Positions 34,051 through 43,941 of a DNA stretch of 64,000 nucleotides are shown here, piece by piece (positions within the stretch are counted from its first letter, which is position 1; every line of letters starts with the position of its first letter). Made by a program: the position numbers and the translations under genes. The stretch is from a bacterium 1XD42-76 (lineage in GTDB: Bacteria > Bacillota > Clostridia > Lachnospirales > Lachnospiraceae). The stretch is taken from assembly GCA_009917545.1 (NCBI GenBank), contig QZDW01000012.1:1-64000 (forward strand), read 5' to 3'. The notes below the pieces were generated by a model, which saw only the letters and a program-made list of their open reading frames with translations, was not told where the DNA came from and did no database searches.

Positions 34051-35649
34051 TTATTTTCTCCTGTAAATGACTTCCCCGTCCTTGATCGTCGCCATCACCT
34101 TGATTTTGTGAATCTCAGACGGTGCGGTCTCGAGCGGCGACTGATCCAGTATCACGAGATCCGCCCTCTTTCCCGCCTTGATACTTCCCTTATCTTCTTC
34201 TTCAAAATATTCAAATGCAGCATCAATCGTAACAGCTTTTAGCGCTTCATATACCGAAATCCTCTCGTCTGCTCCGATGACAGCGCCGTTTCTGCTGATT
34301 CGGTTCACGGCACACCACACAGAATGCAGCATATCCGGCGGCGTCACAGGCGTATCCTGATGGAAATTTACTTTCACTCCAAGATCAATCGCGTCACGAA
34401 CCGGGCTGACGTGATTCCCACGCTCCACCCCCAGATTTTTCACGTGCACATCGCCCCAGTAAAATACGTGTCCCACGAAAAATGAGGCGATCATTCCCAG
34501 CTCTGCCATACGCGCAAGCTGGTCGTTTCGTACCGTCTGACAGTGAATCATCACCGGACGCAGATCTTCCGTCCCGCCGGTTTCCTTAAGCGCAAGGTCA
34601 TAAGCTCTCAGATACTGCTCACTGGCCGCATCTCCATTACAGTGCGCCAAAAGCTGGATCCGCTCTTTGACTGCCAGTTTAACGAATATTTCAACCTGTC
34701 CATCTGTCATCCACGGATAGCCGCAGTCATCCGGCGCACCATTGCGATACGGCTCTGACAGCCACGCGGATCTCCCCTGCGGGGAACCGTCGAGCACAAT
34801 TTTATATCCGCCGATTTTCAGATGGCTCCGATATGTTCCGTATAAATCCTTATTTTTATGGAGCAGTTCCTGCCCGTTCGACGAAAGCAGTGGATACGAG
34901 ACGACATCCATCTTCAAAAGCCCCTGACTGGACGCCATTTTAAGCGCCTCCAGATCACTCTCTGCAGTGGCGCCGTCCTGAGCCGTCGTGACCCCGTTTT
35001 CGATATAAATGTCCTGCATGGAGGACAGAATCTCGTGTACATTCACCTTAAGACGCCCGGCGATGCTCTTCTTGACAAGCGTCATCCCTGCTTCCTCAAG
35101 ATAACCGCTCGGCTCCATACTGCCCTCAAGACGCCCGATCACACCTCCCTGGGGATCCGGCGTCGCCTCTGTGATGCCTGCCAGTTCCAATGCCTTACGA
35201 TTCACGCAGGCGAGATGAGCCGATACATGCAGAATCATAATTGGAATCTCTGTGCTTACCTGATCCAGGACCCGTTTATCCGGCTGACCTCCTTCTGCGA
35301 GAAAATTGTGGTCGTAACCAAAGCCCATCACAATCCCGTCCGCCCCGATCTGTTTCTCTTTGATAAACCGGCGCAGAGTGGAAATGATATCATCATACGA
35401 TCTGCAGTCACCCAGTCCTGCACACATCGCCATCTGTCCGTTCATAAAAATATGGCTGTGTGTATCAATAAAGGACGGCATCAGACACTGTCCGTTGAGG
35501 TCAACCGTTTCTAACTCCTCCCCGGCCGCCTTTCTGGTATCATCCAGCCTGCCGGCAAAAGCAATCATACCGTCTCTTACGAGCACTGCCTCCGGCGCGT
35601 CTCCTTCCTCCATTGTAATGATTTTGCCGTTATAATAGAGTGTATCCAT
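34051..35649 (-). CDS. Metal-dependent amidohydrolase (Amidohydro_3, YtcJ-like)
   Basis: A 532-residue TIM-barrel hydrolase. The metal ligand motif is [12 protein letters not shown] near residue 62; later ligands lie in [19 protein letters not shown] and [11 protein letters not shown], and the C-terminal beta-sandwich ends [19 protein letters not shown]. This is the YtcJ-like branch, whose substrates are mostly unknown (cyclic amides and similar). No signal peptide. GGAAGG precedes the ATG at 35649. It lies 16 bp upstream of ugd in the same direction and may share its transcript. Confidence 0.93.
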   Translation of the reverse strand: MDTLYYNGKIITMEEGDAPEAVLVRDGMIAFAGRLDDTRKAAGEELETVDLNGQCLMPSFIDTHSHIFMNGQMAMCAGLGDCRSYDDIISTLRRFIKEKQIGADGIVMGFGYDHNFLAEGGQPDKRVLDQVSTEIPIMILHVSAHLACVNRKALELAGITEATPDPQGGVIGRLEGSMEPSGYLEEAGMTLVKKSIAGRLKVNVHEILSSMQDIYIENGVTTAQDGATAESDLEALKMASSQGLLKMDVVSYPLLSSNGQELLHKNKDLYGTYRSHLKIGGYKIVLDGSPQGRSAWLSEPYRNGAPDDCGYPWMTDGQVEIFVKLAVKERIQLLAHCNGDAASEQYLRAYDLALKETGGTEDLRPVMIHCQTVRNDQLARMAELGMIASFFVGHVFYWGDVHVKNLGVERGNHVSPVRDAIDLGVKVNFHQDTPVTPPDMLHSVWCAVNRISRNGAVIGADERISVYEALKAVTIDAAFEYFEEEDKGSIKAGKRADLVILDQSPLETAPSEIHKIKVMATIKDGEVIYRRK

Positions 35650-35742
35650 TTTTTGAATCCTTCCTTACCGTCGGGTTTTCCTGGCCAAAGTGTTTCCCCG
35701 CTTCTGCATTTTCCCAAATGTATGCCTTTCTCAACTGCTGCT

Positions 35743-37329
35743 TCACTTGCTGCCGCGTTTTTTATTATACTTCTCAATCTTACAGGTATGCCTCTTACTT
35801 TTTGCATCGTAATTGATGCCTACTAACAGGATGTCCCCTCCATAGTCCTTTAATGCCTGCGGATAATCATTATTTTTGATTTGGCTGATTGCCCCTTCAG
35901 CTGTCCTGTTCCATTTTAATTCGATCAATAACACAGGCAATGACGACGTTTTCTTCGGGAAGTATACCACGTCGGCGTACCCGTGGCCCGACGGCAGCTC
36001 TTCTATTTTCAGGAATTCATCTATACAGCTCAAATATGCCACCCGGATCACACTTCGGAGCGCTTGCTCATTACTGTAAAAGGTCGGTGCTGTTCCCGCC
36101 TGATGCGCCTCTTCGATCACCTCTGCCACTGTCTCCCCATCCATATTAAGGGTCGCCTCCAGCAAATGCTCCGAACTACGGATCAGCTTTGCCAGTTCTG
36201 TATGTTTTCCCGTTGTTACTGCACGCACAAACTCTTCCCGCACCTCTTCATTCGGGATACGCACACTCCGGCTCCCTGTATCATATGCCAGATATCCCAG
36301 ATGGACAAGCAACGTAAGCACATCATCCCGACATTTCATCGTCGTCATGTCATTCTGGAAGGTGGCCGCGTCGATTTTAATCCATGCTCCGCCCAGCATC
36401 TGGAGGATGGCCTGCTTTAGCCCGTCCTCATCCAGGTCAATATAGAGCTGTAAGGATTCGTATGTCTCTGTCTGCGTCCAGTAATTTCCGAATTCTCCGC
36501 TTTTTACCGCCTCGATCACAGAATTTGGGTTATATATAGATTTTACCCGACTGAAGGAATAACCGTCATACCATCTTCTGACTTCCTCAAAATCTATGTC
36601 ATATTGTCCACATAATGCTTGTACCTCTGACTCTGTAAAACCGACGTATTCCGCCAGCTTTTTCGGTGCAAGCATTGTATATTCCCGGAAGTCTGTCATC
36701 GCGGACTGCGTCCCGTATTTTTTCATTGGCAAAATCCCGGTTATATAGACGGCTTCAAAGATCAGATCCGTCCAGCTGCTTTTAAAAAGACTCCTTAAAA
36801 AGGAAATGTATTCCCTTTGAATTTTTCCGTTATCCCTGGCCTCACGGAACAAAGCATCCCATTCATCAATAATCATAATCAGCTTTCTGCCTGTCGCTTC
36901 CACAACATGAATCAGAGTCTCCGCCAGATCTGCGCCTTTTTCCGTATCCGCAAATACCTGGTTCATTTCCTCTGCCACCTCGTCGTTTATATTTCGCACG
37001 ACGTCCTTTATGTCCGCCGCTCTCGATATAAACAGAGTAATATCCAGATAGATCACATCATACTGATTCAGACACGTTTCAAAAAGCGGATCCTCTGATA
37101 TCTCCAATTGCCCAAAAAGCTCCCGTGAGTCACAGCTCCTGTCATAATATGCACACAGCATTTTCGCGGCAAACGACTTTCCGAACCGTCTGGGCCTGCT
37201 GACACAGGTCAGTTTGTCCGCCGTTCCAAGAGTTCTGCTGATATAAGAGATCAAACCCGTCTTATCAACATAGATTCCCTTTCTGACTGCTGCAAACCCG
37301 GCATTGCCGACATTCAAATATTTTCCCAA
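35743..37329 (-). CDS. AAA-ATPase-like protein with C-terminal PD-(D/E)XK (DUF1703) domain
   Basis: Intact 528-residue member of the AAA-ATPase_like/DUF1703 group, abundant in gut Clostridia and Bacteroidetes. N-terminal LNVGNAGFAAVRKGIYVDKT, Walker A-like block RPRRFGKSFAAKML, Walker B region KLIMIIDEWDALF, arginine-containing VYITGILPMKKYG, then the nuclease-like C-terminus (GHGYADVVYFPKK, PVLLIELKWNRTAEGAI with E-x-K). The role is unknown; a defence or mobile-element function is often suggested. The start is the TTG at 37329 with AGAAGG upstream. Two decayed relatives lie at 13.4-13.9 and 21.4-22.0 kb. Confidence 0.88.
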   Translation of the reverse strand: MGKYLNVGNAGFAAVRKGIYVDKTGLISYISRTLGTADKLTCVSRPRRFGKSFAAKMLCAYYDRSCDSRELFGQLEISEDPLFETCLNQYDVIYLDITLFISRAADIKDVVRNINDEVAEEMNQVFADTEKGADLAETLIHVVEATGRKLIMIIDEWDALFREARDNGKIQREYISFLRSLFKSSWTDLIFEAVYITGILPMKKYGTQSAMTDFREYTMLAPKKLAEYVGFTESEVQALCGQYDIDFEEVRRWYDGYSFSRVKSIYNPNSVIEAVKSGEFGNYWTQTETYESLQLYIDLDEDGLKQAILQMLGGAWIKIDAATFQNDMTTMKCRDDVLTLLVHLGYLAYDTGSRSVRIPNEEVREEFVRAVTTGKHTELAKLIRSSEHLLEATLNMDGETVAEVIEEAHQAGTAPTFYSNEQALRSVIRVAYLSCIDEFLKIEELPSGHGYADVVYFPKKTSSLPVLLIELKWNRTAEGAISQIKNNDYPQALKDYGGDILLVGINYDAKSKRHTCKIEKYNKKRGSK

Positions 37330-37538
37330 ATCAGTGCCTTCTTTCCATTCCTATCTATCCGAAGTGTACCAAATACACGGATCGCCGTTCTCCCCATCAC
37401 AGTCCCATGCTTCTGTATTCTTGCTGTTCCATACCTGATGCAATCAGCAGTCAGCATATCATAAACTATTTAAATAGTATAAATCGTGACGCATTCTCTT
37501 GTCAAGAACCGTCCTTCCCAACTCCCGCAGATAAAAAT

Positions 37539-37577
37539 ACGCCGTCCCACAGTCTAATATCTCCTGCGGAACGGCGT
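37539..37577 (-). terminator. Terminator downstream of the Rpn remnant
   Basis: ACGCCGTCCCACAG (37539-37552) pairs imperfectly with CTGCGGAACGGCGT (37564-37577). On the minus strand ATTTTTAT follows. The rest of 37330-37661 shows no gene. Confidence 0.7.
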
Positions 37578-37661
37578 TTGGCCTTTGGTGTCGCATACTC
37601 AGCCCAACTATCCCGGCTCATCATAGACCATTATTCCGGACAGCATCTGGCCGCAACAGGG

Positions 37662-38250
37662 CTACCCAGAGGTATCTTGACTGGATATGAACTCCCAAAC
37701 CATGAAATCTGCACATCTGAAAGTACCATACGCCATAGCGTGCCTGAAAAACGGGCTGTAATAATCTTGACTATTTGGGGAAATAGCGAGCTCCTCCATA
37801 AGTATGTGACGGTACTCCGTATCTTCCGATGCGCGCTTTGCGTCTGCCAGCCTCCCCCCTCTCCTTGTCTCATTTTCCCTCCCATACAGAACATCCTCAA
37901 ATCTGTGGTCGCCGGACATCACACTAAGCAGCTGTAATGTCTCCTGCACATGTCTGATCTGCGTACTGCTGGGAATATAATCGCCGGATTCCTGCTTTTG
38001 TACAAAATAATCTGCCACGATTTTGAAATCACTCTGAAACAGCTCAACCTGTTCCTTTGTCAAATATGCAATCTCAAACAGGTTTATTTTGTAGTCATGT
38101 ACAAAGGGGCGGACAGGAACGCGGCGCCTGTTCTTCCAGGTCCTCGGCTGCGATTACCGGCCTGCCGCCAAACAACAGGCCGTTCACGATATCGGCAAAT
38201 ACATCATTATGAGCTTCCAGTATCCTCTCTGTTACATCTTTCTGACCCAT
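37662..38250 (-). pseudogene. Rpn-family nuclease/putative transposase, internally deleted
   Basis: The N-terminus from the ATG at 38250 is a typical Rpn start (MGQKDVTERILEAHNDVFAD, IVNGLLFGG, AEDLEEQAPRS) behind a GGAGGG ribosome site. The frame is then lost and the sequence jumps to the C-terminal part in another frame: FVHDYKINLFEIAYLTKEQV, FKIVADYFVQK, TQIRHVQETLQLLSVMSGDH, RFEDVLYG. The nuclease centre is missing, so it is inactive. The tail to 37662 also drifts from the family. Confidence 0.78.
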
Positions 38251-38283
38251 GTTTTCCCTCCGGACTCCTGGGCTTACGAAATG

Positions 38284-38814
38284 TCAAGTCCGCATGTCCG
38301 CCAGCTTTTCTCTCAGATATTTTCTGGCTCTGGACAGTCTGGAACGGCACACAGTCTCCGATATTCCCAGAATCTTATGAATCTCCCGCGGCGTATACCC
38401 TTCAATAAAATACAGCAGTGCCGGTTCACGCCAAATTTCCTTCATTTCCTCGATACACTGGCAGATATAGCAGTATTCTTCATTCTGAATCATCTTATTT
38501 AGCGGATCCTGAACCGAGGCGTGACTCACCAGCTCCAGTTCATCCCTGCATTCATCAATTCCGACTGTCTCTATATGGCAGTTTTTTCTATAGTAGTCTC
38601 TGCACTTATTTCTTACAATATGTGCCATCATGACTTTCGTCTCTTCTTCGCTCAAATTGCCAAAATATCTGGACTGATAAAAAGACCAGTATGCTCCAAG
38701 AACAATATCCTCTACATCGTCATATGGAACTCCGTTATTATATGCCTGTTTCATGTGCATCTTTGAATATCGTTCAATCAGCTCTTGCAGCAGCGCTTCC
38801 TTCTCCCGCGGCAT
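38284..38814 (-). CDS. ECF-type RNA polymerase sigma factor
   Basis: A 176-residue sigma-70-family protein. Region 2 is DDVEDIVLGAYWSFYQSRYF with KCRDYYRKN; region 4 is ALLYFIEGYTPREIHKILGI followed by SETVCRSRLSRARKYLREKL, the DNA-binding helix-turn-helix. I take the ATG at 38814 because AGGAG lies 7 bases upstream. No anti-sigma factor gene is adjacent; downstream is the Rpn remnant and upstream, across about 300 bp, the cell-wall-binding protein gene. Target promoters unknown. The 38821-39070 gap otherwise shows no gene. Confidence 0.88.
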   Translation of the reverse strand: MPREKEALLQELIERYSKMHMKQAYNNGVPYDDVEDIVLGAYWSFYQSRYFGNLSEEETKVMMAHIVRNKCRDYYRKNCHIETVGIDECRDELELVSHASVQDPLNKMIQNEEYCYICQCIEEMKEIWREPALLYFIEGYTPREIHKILGISETVCRSRLSRARKYLREKLADMRT

Positions 38815-39070
38815 AAGCATTCTCCTTTGTAAAAAGGCGCTTATAGAACGCCTTGTCGTTCTGTTATTTTCTACAATGGTTCTGGCAGAATCATCCTGTC
38901 ATTCTCCAGGCCGCATTCGGCACCAGATATCGTGCCTTTCACCTGAATTTTCCTGATCCTGCAACGAACACAGGATATATTGGTATGATATCCAATAATA
39001 GTATACCACACTCTGCCCAGATTTTAAATCCCCCTTTTTGACTTTTATGTAATCTGAATCAATTCCAAAA

Positions 39071-39100
39071 AAACGGCATAGCCCGAAAGCCATGCCGTTT
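39071..39100 (-). terminator. Terminator of the cell-wall-binding protein gene
   Basis: AAACGGCAT/ATGCCGTTT stem with GGCTTTCGGGC loop region and a T-run on the minus strand. Nearly the same sequence ends the MacB operon at 42673-42698. Confidence 0.85.
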
Positions 39101-39116
39101 CTTAAATCAATTCTGT

Positions 39117-42032
39117 TTACTGTACCCAGACTCCGCTCGCATTTACATAGTATGTTCCGATCTGAGTATCAGCTGCCATTGCTCCCAATGTGCCTTCTGT
39201 ACCCGGATTCAGGTAATACCATGCGCCGTTGATGAGCTGCCAGCCGGTCAGCATGGAGCCGTCTGCTCCGAAGAAGAACCATGCCTGATACGTATTATCG
39301 TAGTGCCAGCCCGTCTTCATACCGCCCATTCCAGCCTCACTCTCGGTCAGGTAATACCATTTTCCGTTAATCAGCTGCCAGCCGGTCAGCATATAGCCGT
39401 CTGTTCCGAAATAATACCATACATTGGCAACCTGAGCCCACTGGCCCTTAAGCAGAGAACCATTTCCGCTTAAATACATCCAGCCGCGGTTATCACGCTT
39501 CCAGCCGCCGACTGTTGCAGAAGAGTTGGAGGAACTTCCGCCATTACCGGCAGGTTTTACCCAGCCGCTTCCGCCTGTTCCCGGCTTGTCGTCTCCACCC
39601 GGAGTGGTTCCCTTCTTCACTACGGTAATCTCCTTGCGGCATACGACCGTCTTTTCCGCGCCGTCTGCATTCAGGGTAGCTGTTGCAGTAACCGTCGCTT
39701 TCCCAAGGGCGGCAGCTTTTACAGTTGCTGTCTTTCCGTCTGTACCTGTGCTTACTACCTTGACAATAGAAGGCTGTGAGGATTCCCACTTCACTTCTTT
39801 TACGTCCGTGACATCTGTCCCCATGAGACGAAGCGTTTCCTCTGCCTCAAGCTCCACACTGGATTTTCCGCTGATAAAGAGGTTACTATCCTCCGGCTCC
39901 CCGGATTCCGTTACGGTGATCTCCTGTGTCAGCACGCTTGCAGATTTACCCTCTACTGTTACGACTGCAGTAATCGTTGCTTTGCCGACTGCATTTGCTT
40001 TCAATACAGCCTTTGTCCCATCCTCAGATTCAATTTCTACAATATCGTCATAACTGGATTTCCAGTCTACTGCTGTAACCTTCGCAGCATCCTTCCCTTT
40101 GACCTCGATGACTTTTGTATCTTCCGGCTTCATAACAGCGGAACCATCCTCAAGCTCAAGCATTACGTCCGCCGCATTTAACGGACGAAGGGTAACAGGC
40201 GTATAGCCCTTGAAATGTGCGTAGAATGCATAGTAATCTTTATCCAGCTTCTGAGCCGTGTCTACCTTATTGTCTTTTGAGTCTGTCCAGTATTCAAGCT
40301 CATGGCCGTACATGGTGATGCTCTTTATCTCATTTTCTGCGAAAGCTGCTTCCCTTGATTTCTCAAAGCTGCTTCCATCTTCCTGATTCAAAAGAACACT
40401 GTTCAGATAATAACCGGCGCGGCTGGTATATGTATGTGTTTCTTCCACGCGCGTATATGTTGCAACCGGGGCATTGAAGTATCTCTCCACACCAATATGA
40501 ATTGTTTCATTCCCATTTCCTGATTCAAGGTATTCCCCATCCTCATTCCAGCCCATGATCTGAGTACCATCTTCCAAAAAGACGTTCAATGCAACATTGT
40601 ATCTTCCGATATCAAGTACCTTGCCATCTTTGCTGCGAATACGATCACCTTCTATTACAAACTGATCATTCGCACAATCATTACTATTGTAATCATAAAA
40701 TTCGGCACGGATTCCCTCAATTTCAACACGTCTGTTGTCCTCACCAAGCGTATACGCTATGATTGTCCCTTCATATGGCTTATCGGTATCCATCCATCTG
40801 TATGGATCGATATCAAGATAATATTGGTCACGGTCTGTACTGCTTTCATGGAACGTAAAGTTCGCTGTGATTTTCGCATCCCCTGTAACCGGGAACTCTG
40901 TATATGGTCTTATACTCTGAACTGCCCCATTCATCTCCAGACTTGCGAATTCACGGTTGTCATCATCTCTCTCGAGCCGTCCATAACCTCCATCCATAGT
41001 CATCGAATTAGAGCGGAACTGAAGCATTGTTCCAAACGGAACCTCAACAGCCTCTCCAATCGGAAGCAGGCTTAAGTTGCCCTCCTCATCCAGATTGTAG
41101 ACAATCAGAGCTCCACCTGGTACATTTTCGACTTCAACCTTAACCGTTTCCTGTCCGCTCACCTTCTCTGCCACTACAAATGCAAAGGGGCTGAATTCAC
41201 CTGCAGTAAAGGTCATGGTTCCCTTTTCCTTATCAATGGCTGCTTCCTGAATTCCCTCGTTTTCATTCAGCTCTCCGGAATTATATTTCTGGAAATGCAT
41301 TACCAGAATCATTTTTCCATCCGACCATTTCAGGCTCTGCGGGATATCCATTGTAATCATACCCGGCTCATCCGGCTGACTGGCATCAATATCCACAATA
41401 ACCGGCTCTCCGGATATCTTGTAACCGTCCTTGTTCTCTCCAAGAGCCAGACCGCCGATATTCTTTTTAATCTCCTCCTTCATATAAAAAGGAGCCTCTG
41501 TGATCTTTACATCTGACAGTCCGCTGACCTGAACCCCCTTGACATCATTCTTTAAAGTCTCAGGAATCTCTTTGACCTCTTCCACCCATCTCGCATGGGC
41601 TGTGACATCGCTGTAAATCAGGGAATCCGAAGTAAGCTTTGTATCTGCGTTTGCCAGGTCCTCATACCACCCGCCAAATGAAGCCTCCTGCTTATCCTCC
41701 GGTTTTACATCCGGGCCCTTCTCGACAAAATTAACGGCGGCATTGCTATCGGTTGCCAGCTTAAAACTTCCAAACTTTGCATAATATCCGCCCTCTGTTG
41801 CATTACTGTCGCTGGCCTTTGCCGTAACGGTAACAGTATCTCTTGTCTCTGCCGGGGATGTCAGGGTAAACTTACCTCCGGACGCGTCCAGATTGATTGA
41901 AATTTCTTCATACTTCTCTGCACTTCCCGGCGTTCCTGCATTATATGCTGCAAACGCTGTTCCCAGATTGGAAACCACCATCGCTGCAGCCAGGCCCAGA
42001 GCCAGAACCTGCCTTTTCTTTGTTCCTTTCAT
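39117..42032 (-). CDS. Secreted cell-wall-binding protein with Ig-like domains
   Basis: A 971-residue exported surface protein. Signal peptide KKRQVLALGLAAAMVVSNLG ending GTAFAA at about residue 28. Then a region with an InlB B-repeat-like piece (ASFGGWYEDLANAD, DVTAHARWVEE), a long middle of beta-rich segments, two Big_2-like Ig domains (VKGKDAAKVTAVDWKSSYDD and VTDVKEVKWESSQPSIVKVV), a Gly/Ser/Pro linker (about 840-870) and at least five C-terminal CW_binding_1 repeats (WYYFGTDGYMLTGWQLINGKW and similar). The repeats should attach it to choline or teichoic acids. GGAGGAAAG stands 5 bases before the ATG at 42032. An orphan tail of a similar protein lies at 11955-12213. Adhesion or wall remodelling is a guess. 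Confidence 0.92.
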   Translation of the reverse strand: MKGTKKRQVLALGLAAAMVVSNLGTAFAAYNAGTPGSAEKYEEISINLDASGGKFTLTSPAETRDTVTVTAKASDSNATEGGYYAKFGSFKLATDSNAAVNFVEKGPDVKPEDKQEASFGGWYEDLANADTKLTSDSLIYSDVTAHARWVEEVKEIPETLKNDVKGVQVSGLSDVKITEAPFYMKEEIKKNIGGLALGENKDGYKISGEPVIVDIDASQPDEPGMITMDIPQSLKWSDGKMILVMHFQKYNSGELNENEGIQEAAIDKEKGTMTFTAGEFSPFAFVVAEKVSGQETVKVEVENVPGGALIVYNLDEEGNLSLLPIGEAVEVPFGTMLQFRSNSMTMDGGYGRLERDDDNREFASLEMNGAVQSIRPYTEFPVTGDAKITANFTFHESSTDRDQYYLDIDPYRWMDTDKPYEGTIIAYTLGEDNRRVEIEGIRAEFYDYNSNDCANDQFVIEGDRIRSKDGKVLDIGRYNVALNVFLEDGTQIMGWNEDGEYLESGNGNETIHIGVERYFNAPVATYTRVEETHTYTSRAGYYLNSVLLNQEDGSSFEKSREAAFAENEIKSITMYGHELEYWTDSKDNKVDTAQKLDKDYYAFYAHFKGYTPVTLRPLNAADVMLELEDGSAVMKPEDTKVIEVKGKDAAKVTAVDWKSSYDDIVEIESEDGTKAVLKANAVGKATITAVVTVEGKSASVLTQEITVTESGEPEDSNLFISGKSSVELEAEETLRLMGTDVTDVKEVKWESSQPSIVKVVSTGTDGKTATVKAAALGKATVTATATLNADGAEKTVVCRKEITVVKKGTTPGGDDKPGTGGSGWVKPAGNGGSSSNSSATVGGWKRDNRGWMYLSGNGSLLKGQWAQVANVWYYFGTDGYMLTGWQLINGKWYYLTESEAGMGGMKTGWHYDNTYQAWFFFGADGSMLTGWQLINGAWYYLNPGTEGTLGAMAADTQIGTYYVNASGVWVQ

Positions 42033-42285
42033 CTCTTTCCTCCACTGAAAATAATAATCCTAAATGCTTAAGACCAAGAACCTTTTCCCGTCACCTCCTG
42101 TATTTCTTAATTTCCCCGCTCCCTGCCGCTTTCCTGAAGCCATCGACTGCCAATTGCCCTCCAACACCATACCTTTCAGATATGATCTGCCGCTTTTATT
42201 CAAGACGGCATCGTGGATGCAGTGAAAAAGCTTTCAGCATCGTCTGTAAAACGGGATAGCAAAAAAATATTGGCATTTACAGGCT

Positions 42286-42549
42286 ATAAGGAATGTTATC
42301 GGAAGAAAAAACAGGACTTTATTGAAAATGCAGGCTGGTTTATGTGAAGGAATCCCTCCTTTTTTCCGAGCACATCGTTCCGGTTGCGGATTTTTGCATT
42401 ATGAAATTAAAATTGGGTGCAAAAAAGCTCCTAAATCTTTCTGAATGGCATTGTAAAAGTGTCAGTAAGGAAAAAATGCAAAATAAAAAAACAGGCCGGA
42501 AAACCAAGCCTGCTTTCTTAATAAAAATACTTCCGATAACATTCCTTAT
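42286..42549. repeat. 264-bp element with 20-bp perfect terminal inverted repeats
   Basis: ATAAGGAATGTTATCGGAAG (42286-42305) and its exact complement (42530-42549) bound a 264-bp stretch. The arms extend inward imperfectly for another 40 or so bases (TTTATTGAAAATGCAGGCTG against TTTATTAAGAAAGCAGGCTT). The inside holds no gene, but includes a hairpin with a T-run on the minus strand (CAGGC/GCCTG, 42492-42513). This is MITE- or large-hairpin-like. It fills most of the 42.03-42.73 kb intergenic gap; the 42033-42285 part is the leader of the cell-wall protein gene with no motif I can name. Confidence 0.7.
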
Positions 42550-42672
42550 CAGAAATTCATAACAATCCCCCTGTATCTGACATTTTCTGCCTGATGTAAG
42601 CATACCACAGTTTACCATATTTTGCAATCTAAAATTCCTCTTCCATTTTGAGGATTTCATAAGGCTCCAAAA

Positions 42673-42698
42673 AACGGCACAGCCCGAAAGCCATGCCG
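42673..42698 (-). terminator. Terminator of the MacAB-like efflux operon
   Basis: ACGGCA and TGCCGT arms around AGCCCGAAAGCCA-like bases, with TTTTTT on the minus-strand 3' side. Twin of the terminator at 39071-39100. Confidence 0.8.
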
Positions 42699-42729
42699 TC
42701 ACCAATTGTTTCATCTATGATTCATCTGC

Positions 42730-43941
42730 CTATTCATACCGCAGCGCATCAATCGGATCTGCCTTCGCTGCTTTGGAGGCCGGATAGATCCCAAAAAAGA
42801 TTCCCACGACGGCAGAGAATGAGACTGCCAGCAAAATTACCATTGGTTTTATAATGACCGGGAGCCCCAGTGCCATACCGCCGACTGTCACTAACGATAC
42901 GGCGAGCGCCACGCCGATGATGCCGCCGCTGGCTGAAAGGATCGCCGATTCCGTCAAAAACTGGATCAGTACATCCCGTGTCTTTGCGCCTAACGCCTTG
43001 CGGATGCCGATCTCTCTGGTTCGTTCCGTCACAGATACCAGCATGATATTCATGATACCGATTCCGCCGACCAGCAGAGAGATGGCGGCGATTCCGCCGA
43101 CTGCTGATGAGAGTGCACCCATCACACCGTCCACACTTCCCATCTGCTCCACTGCTGTCTGGGTATAATAATCACTGGCGTTTCTGCCCTTAAGTTTGGC
43201 AATATATGTCAGAAGCCGGGACATGAAATCATTCATATCCGTACCCTCTGCGGCAAACAGGTGGCAGTAATAATTCAGATCATTCGGCCATGTCAGAATC
43301 GTATAAGGGATATAAGCCGAGCCAGTATCGCTCCTGCCGCCCATCATCAGTGCCTGAAAGGCATTCATTTCCTTCTTATAAACACCTACCACCGTATATT
43401 CATCGGTGTAACCATAGATCGTCGTGCGGAAGGTCTTGCCGACCGCGTTTTCGGTTCCGAATAACTGCTCGGCGCTCTCCACCTTTATGACTACATTCTT
43501 GCGCCGCCCCAGAATATCCCCTTTGTTCAGGTAGCGTCCGTAAATGATATCCACCGGCTGAACATCAATATAATTGTAATCAATCCCGCTGAAATTGAAT
43601 TTCATCTTGATACGGCCTGCCTGGACATCGCTGGAAGTCGCCGAATCTGCGTCGATATACGCGATCTCATCGCCAAAGACCTCTTTGATGCGCTCCAGAT
43701 CATCGAGCGTAAAATAATCACTTTGGCGTATGTCATCAAGCCAGTATCCAATGGAAATATACGCCTGTGTAATGCCCACATCCTTATACAGATCTGAAAA
43801 CAGGCCGCGCATGGTATCACCGATGGAAACGATGGAGATCACGGAGCCGATACCAATGATGATGCCCAGCATCGTCAGAAAAGAACGCATTTTGTTGGCC
43901 TTTATCGCATGAAAGGCCATAATCATGTTTTCTATCAGCAT
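42730..43941 (-). CDS. MacB-like ABC transporter permease
   Basis: A 403-residue FtsX/MacB-type permease. First membrane helix near the N-terminus (MRSFLTMLGIIIGIGSVISI), a large extracellular MacB_PCD domain (about 50-270), then three helices (GGIAAISLLVGGIGIMNIML, ILSASGGIIGVALAVSL, VILLAVSFSAVVGIFFGIYP) with the conserved TERTREIGIRKALGA motif. It overlaps the ATPase gene by 7 bp. Part of a three-gene export operon with an adaptor. The ligand is unknown; antimicrobial peptide or macrolide-like export is typical. Confidence 0.94.
   Translation of the reverse strand: MLIENMIMAFHAIKANKMRSFLTMLGIIIGIGSVISIVSIGDTMRGLFSDLYKDVGITQAYISIGYWLDDIRQSDYFTLDDLERIKEVFGDEIAYIDADSATSSDVQAGRIKMKFNFSGIDYNYIDVQPVDIIYGRYLNKGDILGRRKNVVIKVESAEQLFGTENAVGKTFRTTIYGYTDEYTVVGVYKKEMNAFQALMMGGRSDTGSAYIPYTILTWPNDLNYYCHLFAAEGTDMNDFMSRLLTYIAKLKGRNASDYYTQTAVEQMGSVDGVMGALSSAVGGIAAISLLVGGIGIMNIMLVSVTERTREIGIRKALGAKTRDVLIQFLTESAILSASGGIIGVALAVSLVTVGGMALGLPVIIKPMVILLAVSFSAVVGIFFGIYPASKAAKADPIDALRYE

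Noticed and set aside
42033-42285. Cyclic-di-GMP riboswitch in the leader of the cell-wall-binding protein gene
   Set aside because: A plausible position for a surface protein, but neither class I nor class II conserved core sequences are visible.
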